From contig CANREN010000010.1 of assembly GCA_947629705.1 (NCBI GenBank), positions 1 to 64,000 of the forward strand: DNA of 64,000 bases, in the 5' to 3' direction. The notes under the pieces were generated by a model. The model searched no databases and was not told the DNA's origin. It was given only the letters and a program-made list of their open reading frames with translations. The DNA is from an uncultured Alistipes sp. (GTDB lineage Bacteria; Bacteroidota; Bacteroidia; Bacteroidales; Rikenellaceae). A program made the translations under genes and the position numbers. Of this stretch, positions 1-6,739 are shown one piece after another (the stretch's first letter is position 1; the number at the start of each line of letters is the position of its first letter).

Positions 1-36
1 CTGCGGTTTTTCCGTGGGAGAGTAGGTAGCCGCCTC
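1..36 (+). rRNA. rrf: 5S rRNA, 3' end (partial)
   Basis: The first bases carry the conserved 3' segment of bacterial 5S rRNA (GTGGGAGAGTAGGT followed by a GCCGCC-type end), and a rho-independent terminator follows directly. Only the tail of the gene lies in the window, so an rRNA operon should end here. The identification rests on this short conserved tail. Confidence 0.72.
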
Positions 37-40
37 TTGA

Positions 41-75
41 AGCCGAACAGTCGATGGGATTGTTCGGCTTTTTGT
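41..75 (+). terminator. Rho-independent terminator of the rRNA operon
   Basis: AGCCGAACA (41-49) pairs with TGTTCGGCT (61-69) around an 11-nt loop and runs into a T-rich stretch. It starts 5 nt after the end of the 5S tail. Confidence 0.85.
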
Positions 76-88
76 TTGGTTTAAGGTC

Positions 89-404
89 GTGGTGCTGCCG
101 GAGGATTCGTTCGTTCGGCTATCTAATGAAGAAATCGACGCTGGTACTGACCGACAGCGGCGGCATACAGGAGGAAGCGCCCGGATTAGGCAAGCCCGTT
201 CTGGTGATGCGCGACACGACGGAACGGCCGGAAGCGTTGGAGGCCGGCACGGTGAAATTGGTCGGTACGGACTACGACAAAATCGTCGGCGAGGTCTCGA
301 CTCTGCTTACCGACACGGCTGCCTACGACCGCATGAGCCGTGCCGTCAATCCCTACGGCGACGGAAAGGCGTGCGAGAAAATTGTAAAGTATGTACACAT
401 GTGA
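89..404 (+). pseudogene. wecB: Truncated UDP-N-acetylglucosamine 2-epimerase (WecB) C-terminus
   Basis: From the ATG at 126 the frame encodes the last ~92 residues of a non-hydrolysing UDP-GlcNAc 2-epimerase. It includes the family signature [20 protein letters not shown], then the [15 protein letters not shown] segment and the end of the Rossmann domain. The full enzyme (~370 aa) interconverts UDP-GlcNAc and UDP-ManNAc for surface polysaccharide synthesis; about three quarters is missing here. Just upstream, another frame reads [11 protein letters not shown], which fits the residues expected before the MKKS segment, with an extra 4 nt (TCTA-like) at 119-125. So a short piece of coding sequence may extend left with a frameshift. 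The remnant starts right after the 5S terminator. It cannot be a working epimerase. Confidence 0.8.
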
Positions 405-419
405 TTAAAAATAAAAGTT

Positions 420-964
420 ATGATTCGGACAAAAGAGGATTTAAGATTGTACCTGCAAAAAGACAAGGAGGCGTTGAAAATTACACGCAAACGCCCCCGT
501 ATAATCGGTGATGAAATCTGGAAATTCCAGATAGCCCTTCGGGAACATGAATATTATAAAAATTCGGGGGGGGGATTTTGCTGATTATATGGAAATTAAT
601 TCATCATCTATACGGAATTAGGCTTGGATTTGAAATTCCAATCAATGTTTTCGACTACGGACTACGTATCAATCATTATGGCTATTTAGTCGTCAATGGC
701 GGTGCACGGATAGGTAAATTCTGCGATATACATCAAGGCGTCAATATCGGACGGAATATAGAACCGGGCAGCGTTCCGACGATAGGCGACAATGTCTGGA
801 TAGGTCCCGGAGCAAAACTATTCGGTAAGATAACAATTGCCAATCGTATAATGATAGGCGCGAATGCCGTGGTCAACAAATCCTTTTTAGAGGAGAATAT
901 CACCATAGCAGGTGTTCCGGCGCGAAAAGTCAAGGACTCCGGATATCCATATCACAGAAAATAA
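420..964 (+). pseudogene. Serine acetyltransferase-like hexapeptide-repeat protein, split by a G9 tract (phase-OFF)
   Basis: An ATG at 420, 15 nt after the wecB stop, opens a frame (MIRTKEDLRLYLQKDKEAL...) typical of SAT-like acetyltransferases of capsule/O-antigen loci. It stops at 582-584 just after a run of nine G (566-574). The rest of the protein continues in another frame from 578: HYGYLVVNGGARIG, isoleucine-patch hexapeptide repeats (left-handed beta helix), and the end motif ITIAGVPARKV. A tract of 10 or 7 G would join both halves into one protein of about 181 residues. As read, translation yields only a 54-residue peptide. Predicted role: acetyl transfer from acetyl-CoA onto a sugar or serine in surface glycan synthesis. 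A sequencing error in the homopolymer is the main alternative. Confidence 0.75.
566..574 (+). repeat. G9 homopolymer inside the acetyltransferase gene
   Basis: Nine consecutive G at codons 49-52 of the acetyltransferase-like gene. The length puts the two halves of the gene out of frame; one more G or two fewer restores it. Such tracts are classic substrates for slipped-strand mispairing. Confidence 0.9.
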
Positions 965-1334
965 AGTGAAAGTGATTGAAACAAGTAATGAAATTCTATC
1001 TACCCACACAGTAAGCTTTGGCGGACGGCACAGAATGATTCCCGGAGAATGCAAGAAAGACAATATGTTATCTATTCATGGGCGACCTTTTTGAGTGTTC
1101 GTATAATACAATGGATTTCCCGTATCCGGGCTGAAGATTTCCGAATTACTTTTGGTAACTATATACCACATTTTACCCTGAATCGAATTGTCGGCTGGAT
1201 TTGCATCGCTGTCGGTCGCGTCGCTCGCGGCTTCGCGCAGCGCGTCGGCTGCGACCGTCTATCGAATCTATCCGCACGAAAAAGGCGCGCTGCGATTTCG
1301 AATCGCAGCGCGCCCTACATTCCCTGCCGATAGG
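965..1334. other. Gene-free decayed stretch after the acetyltransferase
   Basis: No convincing gene. A short frame at 988-1014 reads MKFYLPTQ then stop, which could be a gene start that decayed. The three overlapping frames at 1049-1473 have low-complexity Arg/Ala-rich products with no recognisable motif. The one clear structure is the palindrome at 1284-1314. The region looks like degraded polysaccharide-locus DNA. Confidence 0.5.
1284..1314. repeat. Perfect 14-bp-arm palindrome
   Basis: GGCGCGCTGCGATT (1284-1297) is followed by TCG and then its exact reverse complement (1301-1314). No T-run follows on either strand within a few bases, so it is not a standard terminator. It resembles a REP-type extragenic palindrome and lies 20 bp beyond the 3' end of the small gene at 1335-1571. 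Confidence 0.8.
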
Positions 1335-1571
1335 TTATTGTCGCTCCGTATCCGGCATGTCGCCCAATGGATGGTCGTTCCTATTGGCTTGTGCCGAAAG
1401 ATTCGTCGGCTGGCTCGCCGATGAACCGTCCGAGCCGAATGCCGCGTTCAGCTCTTTTTCGCAAGCGTCGTGATCGGCGCCCTTCGAGGCACGGCCCTCG
1501 TCGATGATGCGGTTCAGATTGTCCTGAAAATCCTGTTCGCAGGGCTCGCATTTCGTTTTGTCGTTATTCAT
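1335..1571 (-). CDS. Small acidic hypothetical protein (78 aa)
   Basis: The predicted product begins MNNDKTKCEPCEQDFQDNLN. It is hydrophilic, with a CxxC-like CEPC near the N-terminus and a further Cys at about residue 37, and no membrane segment. I do not recognise a family. The ATG at 1571 is preferred because the longer frame upstream runs antisense through adk. It lies 140 bp after the adk stop on the same strand. It could be chance coding in GC-rich DNA; the low-bias, charged composition argues mildly for a real gene. Confidence 0.4.
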   Translation of the reverse strand: MNNDKTKCEPCEQDFQDNLNRIIDEGRASKGADHDACEKELNAAFGSDGSSASQPTNLSAQANRNDHPLGDMPDTERQ

Positions 1572-1711
1572 AAGCGCGGAATTTAGCGTAATTCTCCGTT
1601 CTTCGCTGCAAATAACGTACAAAAAGAGCCTTTGAATGTACGGACGATTTGTTATCCGAATGTCCGGATCCGCCCGCCGGTGCCAGTCGCAGCAGGCGGC
1701 GTATGCAAATT

Positions 1712-2281
1712 TCAGAGGGTGTCGATGATCGCGGCGATGCGTCCGAACACCTCGTCCATCGTGCCCGAACCGTCGATCGACGCATATTTCTCCTGCGTCT
1801 TGTAGAAATCCGATACGATGGCGGTCTGCCGGTGGTAGACGGCGAGCCGGTCGCGGATGACCTCTTCCGACGCATCGTCGGCACGTCCCGAATCCTTGCC
1901 GCGCAGCAGAATGCGGCGGATCAACTCCTCCTCCGGCACCTGAATGTCGATCATGATGTCGACTATCAGTCCGTGTTGCGCCAGAATTTGGTCGAACGCT
2001 CGGGCCTGCACCGTCGTGCGGGGAAATCCGTCGAAGATGCACCCTTTGGCATTCTTGTGTTCGGCCACGTAGTTGGCGATCATGCCGATGACCACCTCGT
2101 CCGGTGCCAGTCGGCCCGTGCTGATGTAGTGTTCCATGCTGCGTCCGAGCTCCGTGCCGCGTCGGATTTCCGAGCGGATGACCTCGCCCGTCGACACGTG
2201 TTCGATGCCGTAATGCGTTTTCAGCCGCTGGGCCTGCGTACCTTTGCCGCACCCGGGCGCGCCGAATAAAACGATATTCAT
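1712..2281 (-). CDS. adk: Adenylate kinase
   Basis: 189-aa enzyme from the ATG at 2281 (MNIVLFGAPGCGKGTQ). It catalyses AMP + ATP = 2 ADP in the cytoplasm. Visible are the P-loop GAPGCGKGT (residues 7-15), the AMP-binding segment STGEVIRSEI, the DGFPRT motif and a short LID without the zinc Cys residues of long forms. Length is normal for Bacteroidota adk. An adjacent ATG at 2284 is an equivalent start. The gene is divergent from thiL, with a -7 box TACTTTTG on the minus strand (2322-2315). Confidence 0.96.
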   Translation of the reverse strand: MNIVLFGAPGCGKGTQAQRLKTHYGIEHVSTGEVIRSEIRRGTELGRSMEHYISTGRLAPDEVVIGMIANYVAEHKNAKGCIFDGFPRTTVQARAFDQILAQHGLIVDIMIDIQVPEEELIRRILLRGKDSGRADDASEEVIRDRLAVYHRQTAIVSDFYKTQEKYASIDGSGTMDEVFGRIAAIIDTL

Positions 2282-2314
2282 CATAATTCGAACTTTGCGT
2301 TTCATTGAACGCTG

Positions 2315-2362
2315 CAAAAGTAGCCTATTTTTTTGAGAAACGGCAATATCTTCGTAATTTTG
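2315..2362. promoter_or_regulatory. Divergent adk/thiL promoter region
   Basis: Minus strand: TACTTTTG (2322-2315), a TAnnTTTG -7 box about 30 nt before the adk start. Plus strand: TAATTTTG (2355-2362) with TTTG about 20 nt upstream (2332-2335), about 70 nt before the thiL start. The boxes face away from each other and share a short AT-rich spacer. Confidence 0.7.
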
Positions 2363-2430
2363 TAAAAATTTTTCATAAGGGGGCTTCGGTGCCGAAACGA
2401 GGTTGCCGGACTCTTTGCAATCCGAATCGC

Positions 2431-3477
2431 ATGGAACAGAAAAAACGTACGGAAATCGCCGAGCTGGGGCAGTTCGGATTGATCGACCGGCTCACCGCCC
2501 GATGCACCTATCGCGATGCCTCGACGCTGAAAGGCGTGGGCGACGATGCCGCTGTCATCGCTCCGCCGCAGGGCGAAGCGATGCTTTGCACGACCGATAC
2601 TTTTTACGAGGGCGTCGATTTCGATCTGACCTATTTCCCGTTGAAACATTTGGGCTACAAGGTCGTAACGGCCGGCATCAGCGACATGCTGGCGATGAAC
2701 GCCCTGCCGTCGCAGATCACCGTGTCGCTGGGCGTGTCGTCGAAACTGTCGGTCGAGGCGCTGGACGATCTGTACGAAGGAATCGCGTTCGCCTGTCGCG
2801 AACAGGAGGTCGAGCTCGTCGGCGGGGATACGCGTGCGTCGATGACGGGCCTCGTCATCTCCGTAACGGCGCTGGGCCATGCGAAAAAGGAGGCGATCGC
2901 CTATCGCAGCGGTGCCGGACAGAACGATCTGATCTGCATCACGGGCAATCTCGGCGCGGCCTACATGGGGCTGCAGCTGCTCGAACGCGAACGGCGTGTG
3001 TTGAACGACGTGAAGAATCCGCAGCCGAAATTCGACGGCTACGAATATCTGCTCGAAAAATACCTCAAACCCCGCCCCCGCACGGACATTGTCGTAACGC
3101 TCTGCGAGGAGCAAATCCGTCCGACGTCGATGATCGACCTGACCGACGGATTGGCCAGCGATTTGCTGCAACTCTGCAAAGCATCGTCGTGCGGGGCCCG
3201 CATCTATTTGGAACGCATCCCGTTGGCACGTCAGACGACGGAGCTTGCCGATGAAATGCATATCGATCCGGTCGTTGCGGCGCTGCACGGCGGCGAGGAC
3301 TACGAACTGCTCTTCACCGTGCCGCTTGCGATGCAGGAACAGATCATGCGGTTGGGGTTGGTCGATGTCATCGGCCACATTGTTCCGGCTGCGAAGGGGC
3401 ATTATTTGGTTACGCCCGATGGCGGCGAAATCGAACTGAAAGCCCAGGGATTTCATTCATCGCTCATCGGCAGATAG
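2431..3477 (+). CDS. thiL: Thiamine-monophosphate kinase
   Basis: 348-aa protein that phosphorylates thiamine monophosphate to thiamine diphosphate, the last step of cofactor synthesis. It belongs to the PurM/ThiL/SelD ATP-dependent family. Visible are GVGDDAAVI (about residues 35-43, Mg-ATP binding), GGDTRAS in the middle, DLTDGLASDLL, and GGEDYELLF near residue 290. The ATG at 2431 is chosen because the family starts a few residues before ELGQFGLIDRL; the longer frame upstream covers the promoter. Its 3' end overlaps the convergent M15 peptidase gene by 25 bp. No TPP riboswitch is visible upstream, and no thi operon surrounds it. Confidence 0.95.
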   Translation: MEQKKRTEIAELGQFGLIDRLTARCTYRDASTLKGVGDDAAVIAPPQGEAMLCTTDTFYEGVDFDLTYFPLKHLGYKVVTAGISDMLAMNALPSQITVSLGVSSKLSVEALDDLYEGIAFACREQEVELVGGDTRASMTGLVISVTALGHAKKEAIAYRSGAGQNDLICITGNLGAAYMGLQLLERERRVLNDVKNPQPKFDGYEYLLEKYLKPRPRTDIVVTLCEEQIRPTSMIDLTDGLASDLLQLCKASSCGARIYLERIPLARQTTELADEMHIDPVVAALHGGEDYELLFTVPLAMQEQIMRLGLVDVIGHIVPAAKGHYLVTPDGGEIELKAQGFHSSLIGR

Positions 3478-3938
3478 CGGCCGCTGCGCATCGTCAACAT
3501 TTGGCGGCGCTGCCGATTCTGCCGGTCGTATACTCCGACGTGCAGCCAGCGGGGCACTCCCGCAGCATCTTCCGATTCGGAGATCAACTGGTCGAACGGG
3601 TGCGTTGCGAGGAACGAGCGGCAGCAATGCTTGAAATCGAGCATCCGGCCGTTGCTCGGTTTCAGATCGGCGGCCCATCCTAAACGGTGCGCCGAGGTAG
3701 GGGAGCCGCCAACGGCCCGATTCAGCTCGTCCGACCGATAGCCTGAAGTTACGAGCAGGGCGGGATTGCCCCATGCTTCGGCCGAACATTGTGCGGCCCA
3801 CTCCGCACGAAGCGGATCCAGCAGCATTTCGATCAAGGTGCGGAGCCGGTCGCGGATAACGGGCGACGGCGTATTGTCCAGCCCCATGCGCAGGGCCGTT
3901 TCGGAACGGACGAGTTCTTCGATGGTAAAGAATTGCAT
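3453..3938 (-). CDS. Peptidase M15-type zinc D-Ala-D-Ala carboxypeptidase-like protein
   Basis: 161-aa protein with the hallmarks of the M15_3 peptidase domain: YRSDELNRAVGGSPTSAHRLGWAADL (zinc His and Asp in SAHxxGxAxD, about residues 83-92) and the second zinc His in WLHVGV near the C-terminus. Members cleave peptidoglycan peptides; cellular and phage-derived endolysin-like forms both exist. No signal peptide is seen, so export would need another route or the role is phage-like. A -7 box TATCTTTG on the minus strand (3981-3974) lies 36 nt upstream. The 3' end overlaps thiL tail to tail. Confidence 0.82.
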   Translation of the reverse strand: MQFFTIEELVRSETALRMGLDNTPSPVIRDRLRTLIEMLLDPLRAEWAAQCSAEAWGNPALLVTSGYRSDELNRAVGGSPTSAHRLGWAADLKPSNGRMLDFKHCCRSFLATHPFDQLISESEDAAGVPRWLHVGVYDRQNRQRRQMLTMRSGRYLPMSDE

Positions 3939-4085
3939 GACGGTTTCGTGAATGGGTTGGCTGTTTCCGCTGTCAAAGATAGCACGATTTTTTGCGGCGC
4001 GGCGTTCAAGTTGCTATTTGTGGAAAATTTCTGTGCGCACGACGATATTTAGACTTTCCGAATCGCGTGGCGAAGCCCGCAGACA

Positions 4086-4094
4086 CCCCCCCCC
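4086..4094. repeat. C9 homopolymer, intergenic
   Basis: Nine consecutive C between the M15 peptidase promoter and the 3' end of hpf, about 105 bp upstream of the -7 box. It is not placed where a length change would obviously alter promoter spacing. Confidence 0.85.
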
Positions 4095-4160
4095 AACAGC
4101 GGGTCTCCGCGGCCGGAGGCTTCGGCCCGCGGCCTTTATGAAAGCGAATAGAGGCTCTAT

Positions 4161-4191
4161 CGCATCAGGAACCGCTTTCAAAAGCGGCGGG
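4161..4191 (+). repeat. 31-bp hairpin repeat, copy R1
   Basis: Matches the frame CGCA-N3-GGAA, then a six-base stem arm ending CTT, two loop bases, AAAAG and the other arm. Here the stem is CCGCTT/AAGCGG. Other copies are at 21732-21762, 52979-53009 (minus) and 28591-28621 (minus). Confidence 0.7.
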
Positions 4192-4243
4192 AACGTCGAT
4201 GATATTTCCGAACCGTCAAGCGGTCTGCCGCGCCGGTAAAAAA

Positions 4244-4540
4244 TCAATTTTCGGTTTTGCCCTTGAACTTGTCCAACTGGCGTTTCAGCGCATCGATGGC
4301 CTTGTCGACGGCCTCCTCGAAACTCTTCGACTGATCGCAGGCTACCAAGTCGTCCCCCGGCATGTGCAACGTGATCGTAGCGATTTTATTGCCCTTTTCG
4401 GGATCCTTGTCGAGTTTGAGGATGACCTCCGCTCCGGTCGAGCGTTCGGCAAAACGATCCAATTTCGCCATTTTGGCATTTACGAATTCGACCAACCGTT
4501 TGTCGGCGTCGAATTTCACGGACTGAATCTGTACGTTCAT
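4244..4540 (-). CDS. hpf: Ribosome hibernation-promoting factor, short form (HPF/YfiA family)
   Basis: 98-aa protein beginning MNVQIQSVKFDADKRLVEFV, the beta-alpha-beta-beta-beta-alpha fold of the RaiA/HPF family. It binds the 30S decoding region in stationary phase and inactivates ribosomes. Only the N-terminal domain is present; the long-form C-terminal dimerisation domain is absent. It follows the XerC-like gene by 21 bp on the same strand, a pairing often seen in Bacteroidota, so the two are probably one operon. Confidence 0.9.
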   Translation of the reverse strand: MNVQIQSVKFDADKRLVEFVNAKMAKLDRFAERSTGAEVILKLDKDPEKGNKIATITLHMPGDDLVACDQSKSFEEAVDKAIDALKRQLDKFKGKTEN

Positions 4541-4561
4541 GGCCTGTTGTTTTTTAGTGGA

Positions 4562-5467
4562 TTATCGTTTTCCACCCTTTTCGCGCGGGTGGGCTTTCGC
4601 GTATACCTCCTGCAAGCGGGCGATGCTGTTGTGCGTGTAGACCTGCGTCGATTGCAGCGAAGCGTGTCCCAGCAACTCCTGGATTTCGCGCATGTCCGCT
4701 CCGCCGTTGAGCAGGTGTGTCGCGAACGTGTGTCGCAGCACGTGGGGGCTTTTCTTGCCTTGTACGCCGGCCTCACTCAATTCCCGTCCCACGATGCGAT
4801 AGACCGTGCTTCGGGAAATTCGCTTTCCTTGCTGTGTTAAAAATAGCGCTTTTTCCGCAGAATTGCAAATATTTTGCCTTTCGATTGCGTCCATATAGGC
4901 CGAAATTTTTTCGCGGACGAATGCTAACACCGGTACGATGCGCTCCTTGTCGCCTTTGCCGCGGATGCGCAGCGTGCTGTAACCGCCGTCGAAATCGGTG
5001 CGGTTCGCGGCGACCAACTCGGCCAGCCGCAGCCCGCAGGTGTAGAACAGCAGCAGGATAAGGGCATCGCGTTCGTGTACGAAATCCTCCTCGGCCGCTT
5101 CGCAGTGCTCCACGACCGTCGCCATGCGGCTCTCCGGAACGAATGCGGGAAGGCGGCGCGAAGTGCGGAGCGAGGCGATGGATTTCACGATGTTGCGGTC
5201 GACGAGCGCCTTGCTTTGCAGCCAGTGGAAGAGTGCGCGCAGCGAGGACATTTCCCGATTCATCGAGCGGGCATTCACCCGATCGTGCTCCGTGCGGTAG
5301 ACGATCCATTCGCGGAGGTCGTCGGTGGTGATGCGGCGCGGGTCGTCCTTTGCGGCATCGAAGCCGAGCCAGCCGAAGAACCGTTCGATGTCGCGGCGGT
5401 AGTTGCGGACGGTGAGCGGCGAATAGCGGCGTTCGGCCTCCAAATAACGGATGAATCGGTCAAGCAT
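4562..5467 (-). CDS. xerC: Tyrosine recombinase, XerC/XerD-like
   Basis: 301-aa recombinase. An N-terminal SAM-like DNA-binding domain (residues 1-85) precedes the catalytic domain, which has Arg in TCGLRLAEL, the HxLRH motif in SPHVLRHTFATHL, then LGHASLQSTQVYTH with the Tyr nucleophile in QVYTH. The family resolves chromosome dimers at dif; with neighbouring hpf and no phage genes, a housekeeping Xer role is likely. The ATG at 5467 is chosen because it lies 4 nt after a TATCTTTG -7 box (5479-5472, minus), implying a leaderless or nearly leaderless mRNA. The longer frame upstream crosses that promoter and the divergent gene. Confidence 0.9.
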   Translation of the reverse strand: MLDRFIRYLEAERRYSPLTVRNYRRDIERFFGWLGFDAAKDDPRRITTDDLREWIVYRTEHDRVNARSMNREMSSLRALFHWLQSKALVDRNIVKSIASLRTSRRLPAFVPESRMATVVEHCEAAEEDFVHERDALILLLFYTCGLRLAELVAANRTDFDGGYSTLRIRGKGDKERIVPVLAFVREKISAYMDAIERQNICNSAEKALFLTQQGKRISRSTVYRIVGRELSEAGVQGKKSPHVLRHTFATHLLNGGADMREIQELLGHASLQSTQVYTHNSIARLQEVYAKAHPREKGGKR

Positions 5468-5506
5468 AGGGCAAAGATACAATAATTTCGTATCTTTGGC
5501 TTCACC

Positions 5507-5574
5507 GAAGATACTTCCGCTCGGCAAAACGAAAACAAGTTTTGTTTTGCGCTCGCTTATTCGTATCTTTGCCC
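5507..5574 (+). repeat. Promoter-bearing dispersed repeat, copy A
   Basis: 68 bp, about 64/69 identical to 33165-33233 on the minus strand. It holds an AAAAC/GTTTT-rich inverted repeat, then CTCGCTTATTCGTATCTTTG with the -7 box TATCTTTG (5564-5571). It ends 3 nt before the flavin reductase ATG and supplies its promoter. Confidence 0.85.
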
Positions 5575-5576
5575 TC

Positions 5577-6155
5577 ATGAAAGAGCATTGGAAACCCGGT
5601 ACGGTGCTGTATCCGCTGCCGGCCGTCTTGGTGAGTTGCGGCGCTGCGCCCGAAGCGTACAATCTGTTGACCGTCGCATGGACGGGAACCGTGTGCAGCG
5701 ATCCGCCGATGTGTTATATTTCGGTGCGGCCCGAGCGGCACTCCTATGACCTCATTCGCCGCACGGGGGAGTTTGTCATCAATCTCACTACGCGCGAGCT
5801 GGCTCGGGCGACGGATTGGTGCGGCGTCCGGTCGGGGCGCGATTACGACAAATTCCGCGAAACGGGCCTCACGCCGCTGCCGGCTTCGGAGGTCGCCGCA
5901 CCGTTGATCGAACAGTCGCCTGTGAATATCGAATGTCGCGTGAAGCAGATCATTCCGTTGGGTTCGCACGATCTATTCTTGGCCGAAGTGGTTCACGTAC
6001 AGGTGGATGCCGCTTTGGTCGATCCTGCGACCGGACGTTTTTGCCTGGAACGGGCCGCCCCGATCGTCTATTCGCACGGCGAGTACTTCGCTTTGGGCGA
6101 GGCGCTCGGCCGTTTCGGATGGTCGGTGCGCAAAACCGGAAAGAGTCGGGAATAG
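5577..6155 (+). CDS. Flavin reductase-like (FMN-binding split barrel) protein
   Basis: 192-aa protein of the flavin reductase domain family: MKEHWKPGTVLYPLPAVLVSCG, then NLLTVAWTGTVCSDPPMCYISVRPERHSYDLI and GEFVINL, the typical FMN-binding core. Members reduce flavin with NAD(P)H or bind FMN as conserved proteins of unknown substrate. The ATG at 5577 sits 5 nt downstream of the -7 box, so the transcript is probably leaderless. It is divergent from the XerC-like gene; no partner oxygenase is adjacent. Confidence 0.87.
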   Translation: MKEHWKPGTVLYPLPAVLVSCGAAPEAYNLLTVAWTGTVCSDPPMCYISVRPERHSYDLIRRTGEFVINLTTRELARATDWCGVRSGRDYDKFRETGLTPLPASEVAAPLIEQSPVNIECRVKQIIPLGSHDLFLAEVVHVQVDAALVDPATGRFCLERAAPIVYSHGEYFALGEALGRFGWSVRKTGKSRE

Positions 6156-6240
6156 CTAATTGTTAAGCAGTTCGCGTTTTTATTCGCAAGACGGATGCGA
6201 TTGTCTCGATTTTTTATTTGGCGATACGAAAAATTTGTAT

Positions 6241-6248
6241 TATCTTTG
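6241..6248 (+). promoter_or_regulatory. -7 box for initiator tRNA
   Basis: TATCTTTG about 40 nt upstream of tRNA-fMet, preceded by an AT-rich stretch containing TTTG. It matches the Bacteroidota TAnnTTTG consensus. Confidence 0.7.
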
Positions 6249-6288
6249 CACTCGCAAACGCGATAGAATAGTTGTTTCGAAGCTATAT

Positions 6289-6361
<73 letters not shown>

Positions 6362-6367
6362 CTGAAA

Positions 6368-6409
6368 GGCCGCAATCAATTTGAAGCAGAATTGGTTGCG
6401 GCCTTTTTA
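6368..6409 (+). terminator. Rho-independent terminator after tRNA-fMet
   Basis: GGCCGCAATCAATT and AATTGGTTGCGGCC form a long stem with one mismatch and an 8-nt loop, followed by TTTTT. A G8 run follows at 6424-6431, outside any gene. Confidence 0.9.
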
Positions 6410-6683
6410 TCGTGTGTGTGGGAGGGGGGGGTATGGTTCGAAAGGGGCCCGACTGATTCCTTGGGGATTTACCTCTTTCATACGAATCGATGCGCCTGCC
6501 GCTCGGTGCACGCACTCGCGCACACGGTTCCCGCTATCAGCAGGAATTTTCCAAAGGTGTTCATTTCAAGTCAAAAGGCTTTAAGCAGAACAAATTTACA
6601 GAAAAAATCCGGAAATAAAAAATTTTTTTCACGCTGCCGCCCCGACCGCCGCCGCAGCATGCGGCCGAATCAAATAAAATTGC

Positions 6684-6691
6684 TACCTTTG
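6684..6691 (+). promoter_or_regulatory. -7 box of the ftsX operon
   Basis: TACCTTTG about 49 nt upstream of the ftsX ATG, preceded by AT-rich sequence. It is the only clear promoter before the five-gene ftsX-to-queA run. Confidence 0.65.
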
Positions 6692-6739
6692 CGCGGGCGG
6701 CACCGACGGCGGCGCGCTCCTCGACAGTATGAAAACAGT

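Larger units (their letters stand above)
3939..4243. other. Intergenic region between M15 peptidase and hpf with C9 tract and hairpins
   Basis: No gene. Contents in order: the M15 promoter box (3974-3981), a run of nine C (4086-4094), a GC-rich hairpin CCGCGGCC...GGCCCGCGG (about 4108-4135), and copy R1 of the 31-bp hairpin repeat (4161-4191). The hairpins may also end hpf transcription. Confidence 0.7.

Noticed and set aside
988..1014. MKFYLPTQ then stop, possible start of a polysaccharide pyruvyl transferase
   Set aside because: Eight codons are too few to identify a gene, and the sequence after the stop does not continue the family.
1049..1473. Overlapping plus-strand frames in the decayed region
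   Set aside because: Low-complexity Arg/Ala/Ser products spanning a palindrome; no family resemblance and no promoter.
6424..6431. G8 run as a phase-variable site
   Set aside because: It follows a terminator, lies in no gene and not near promoter spacing, so it has no visible switch role.
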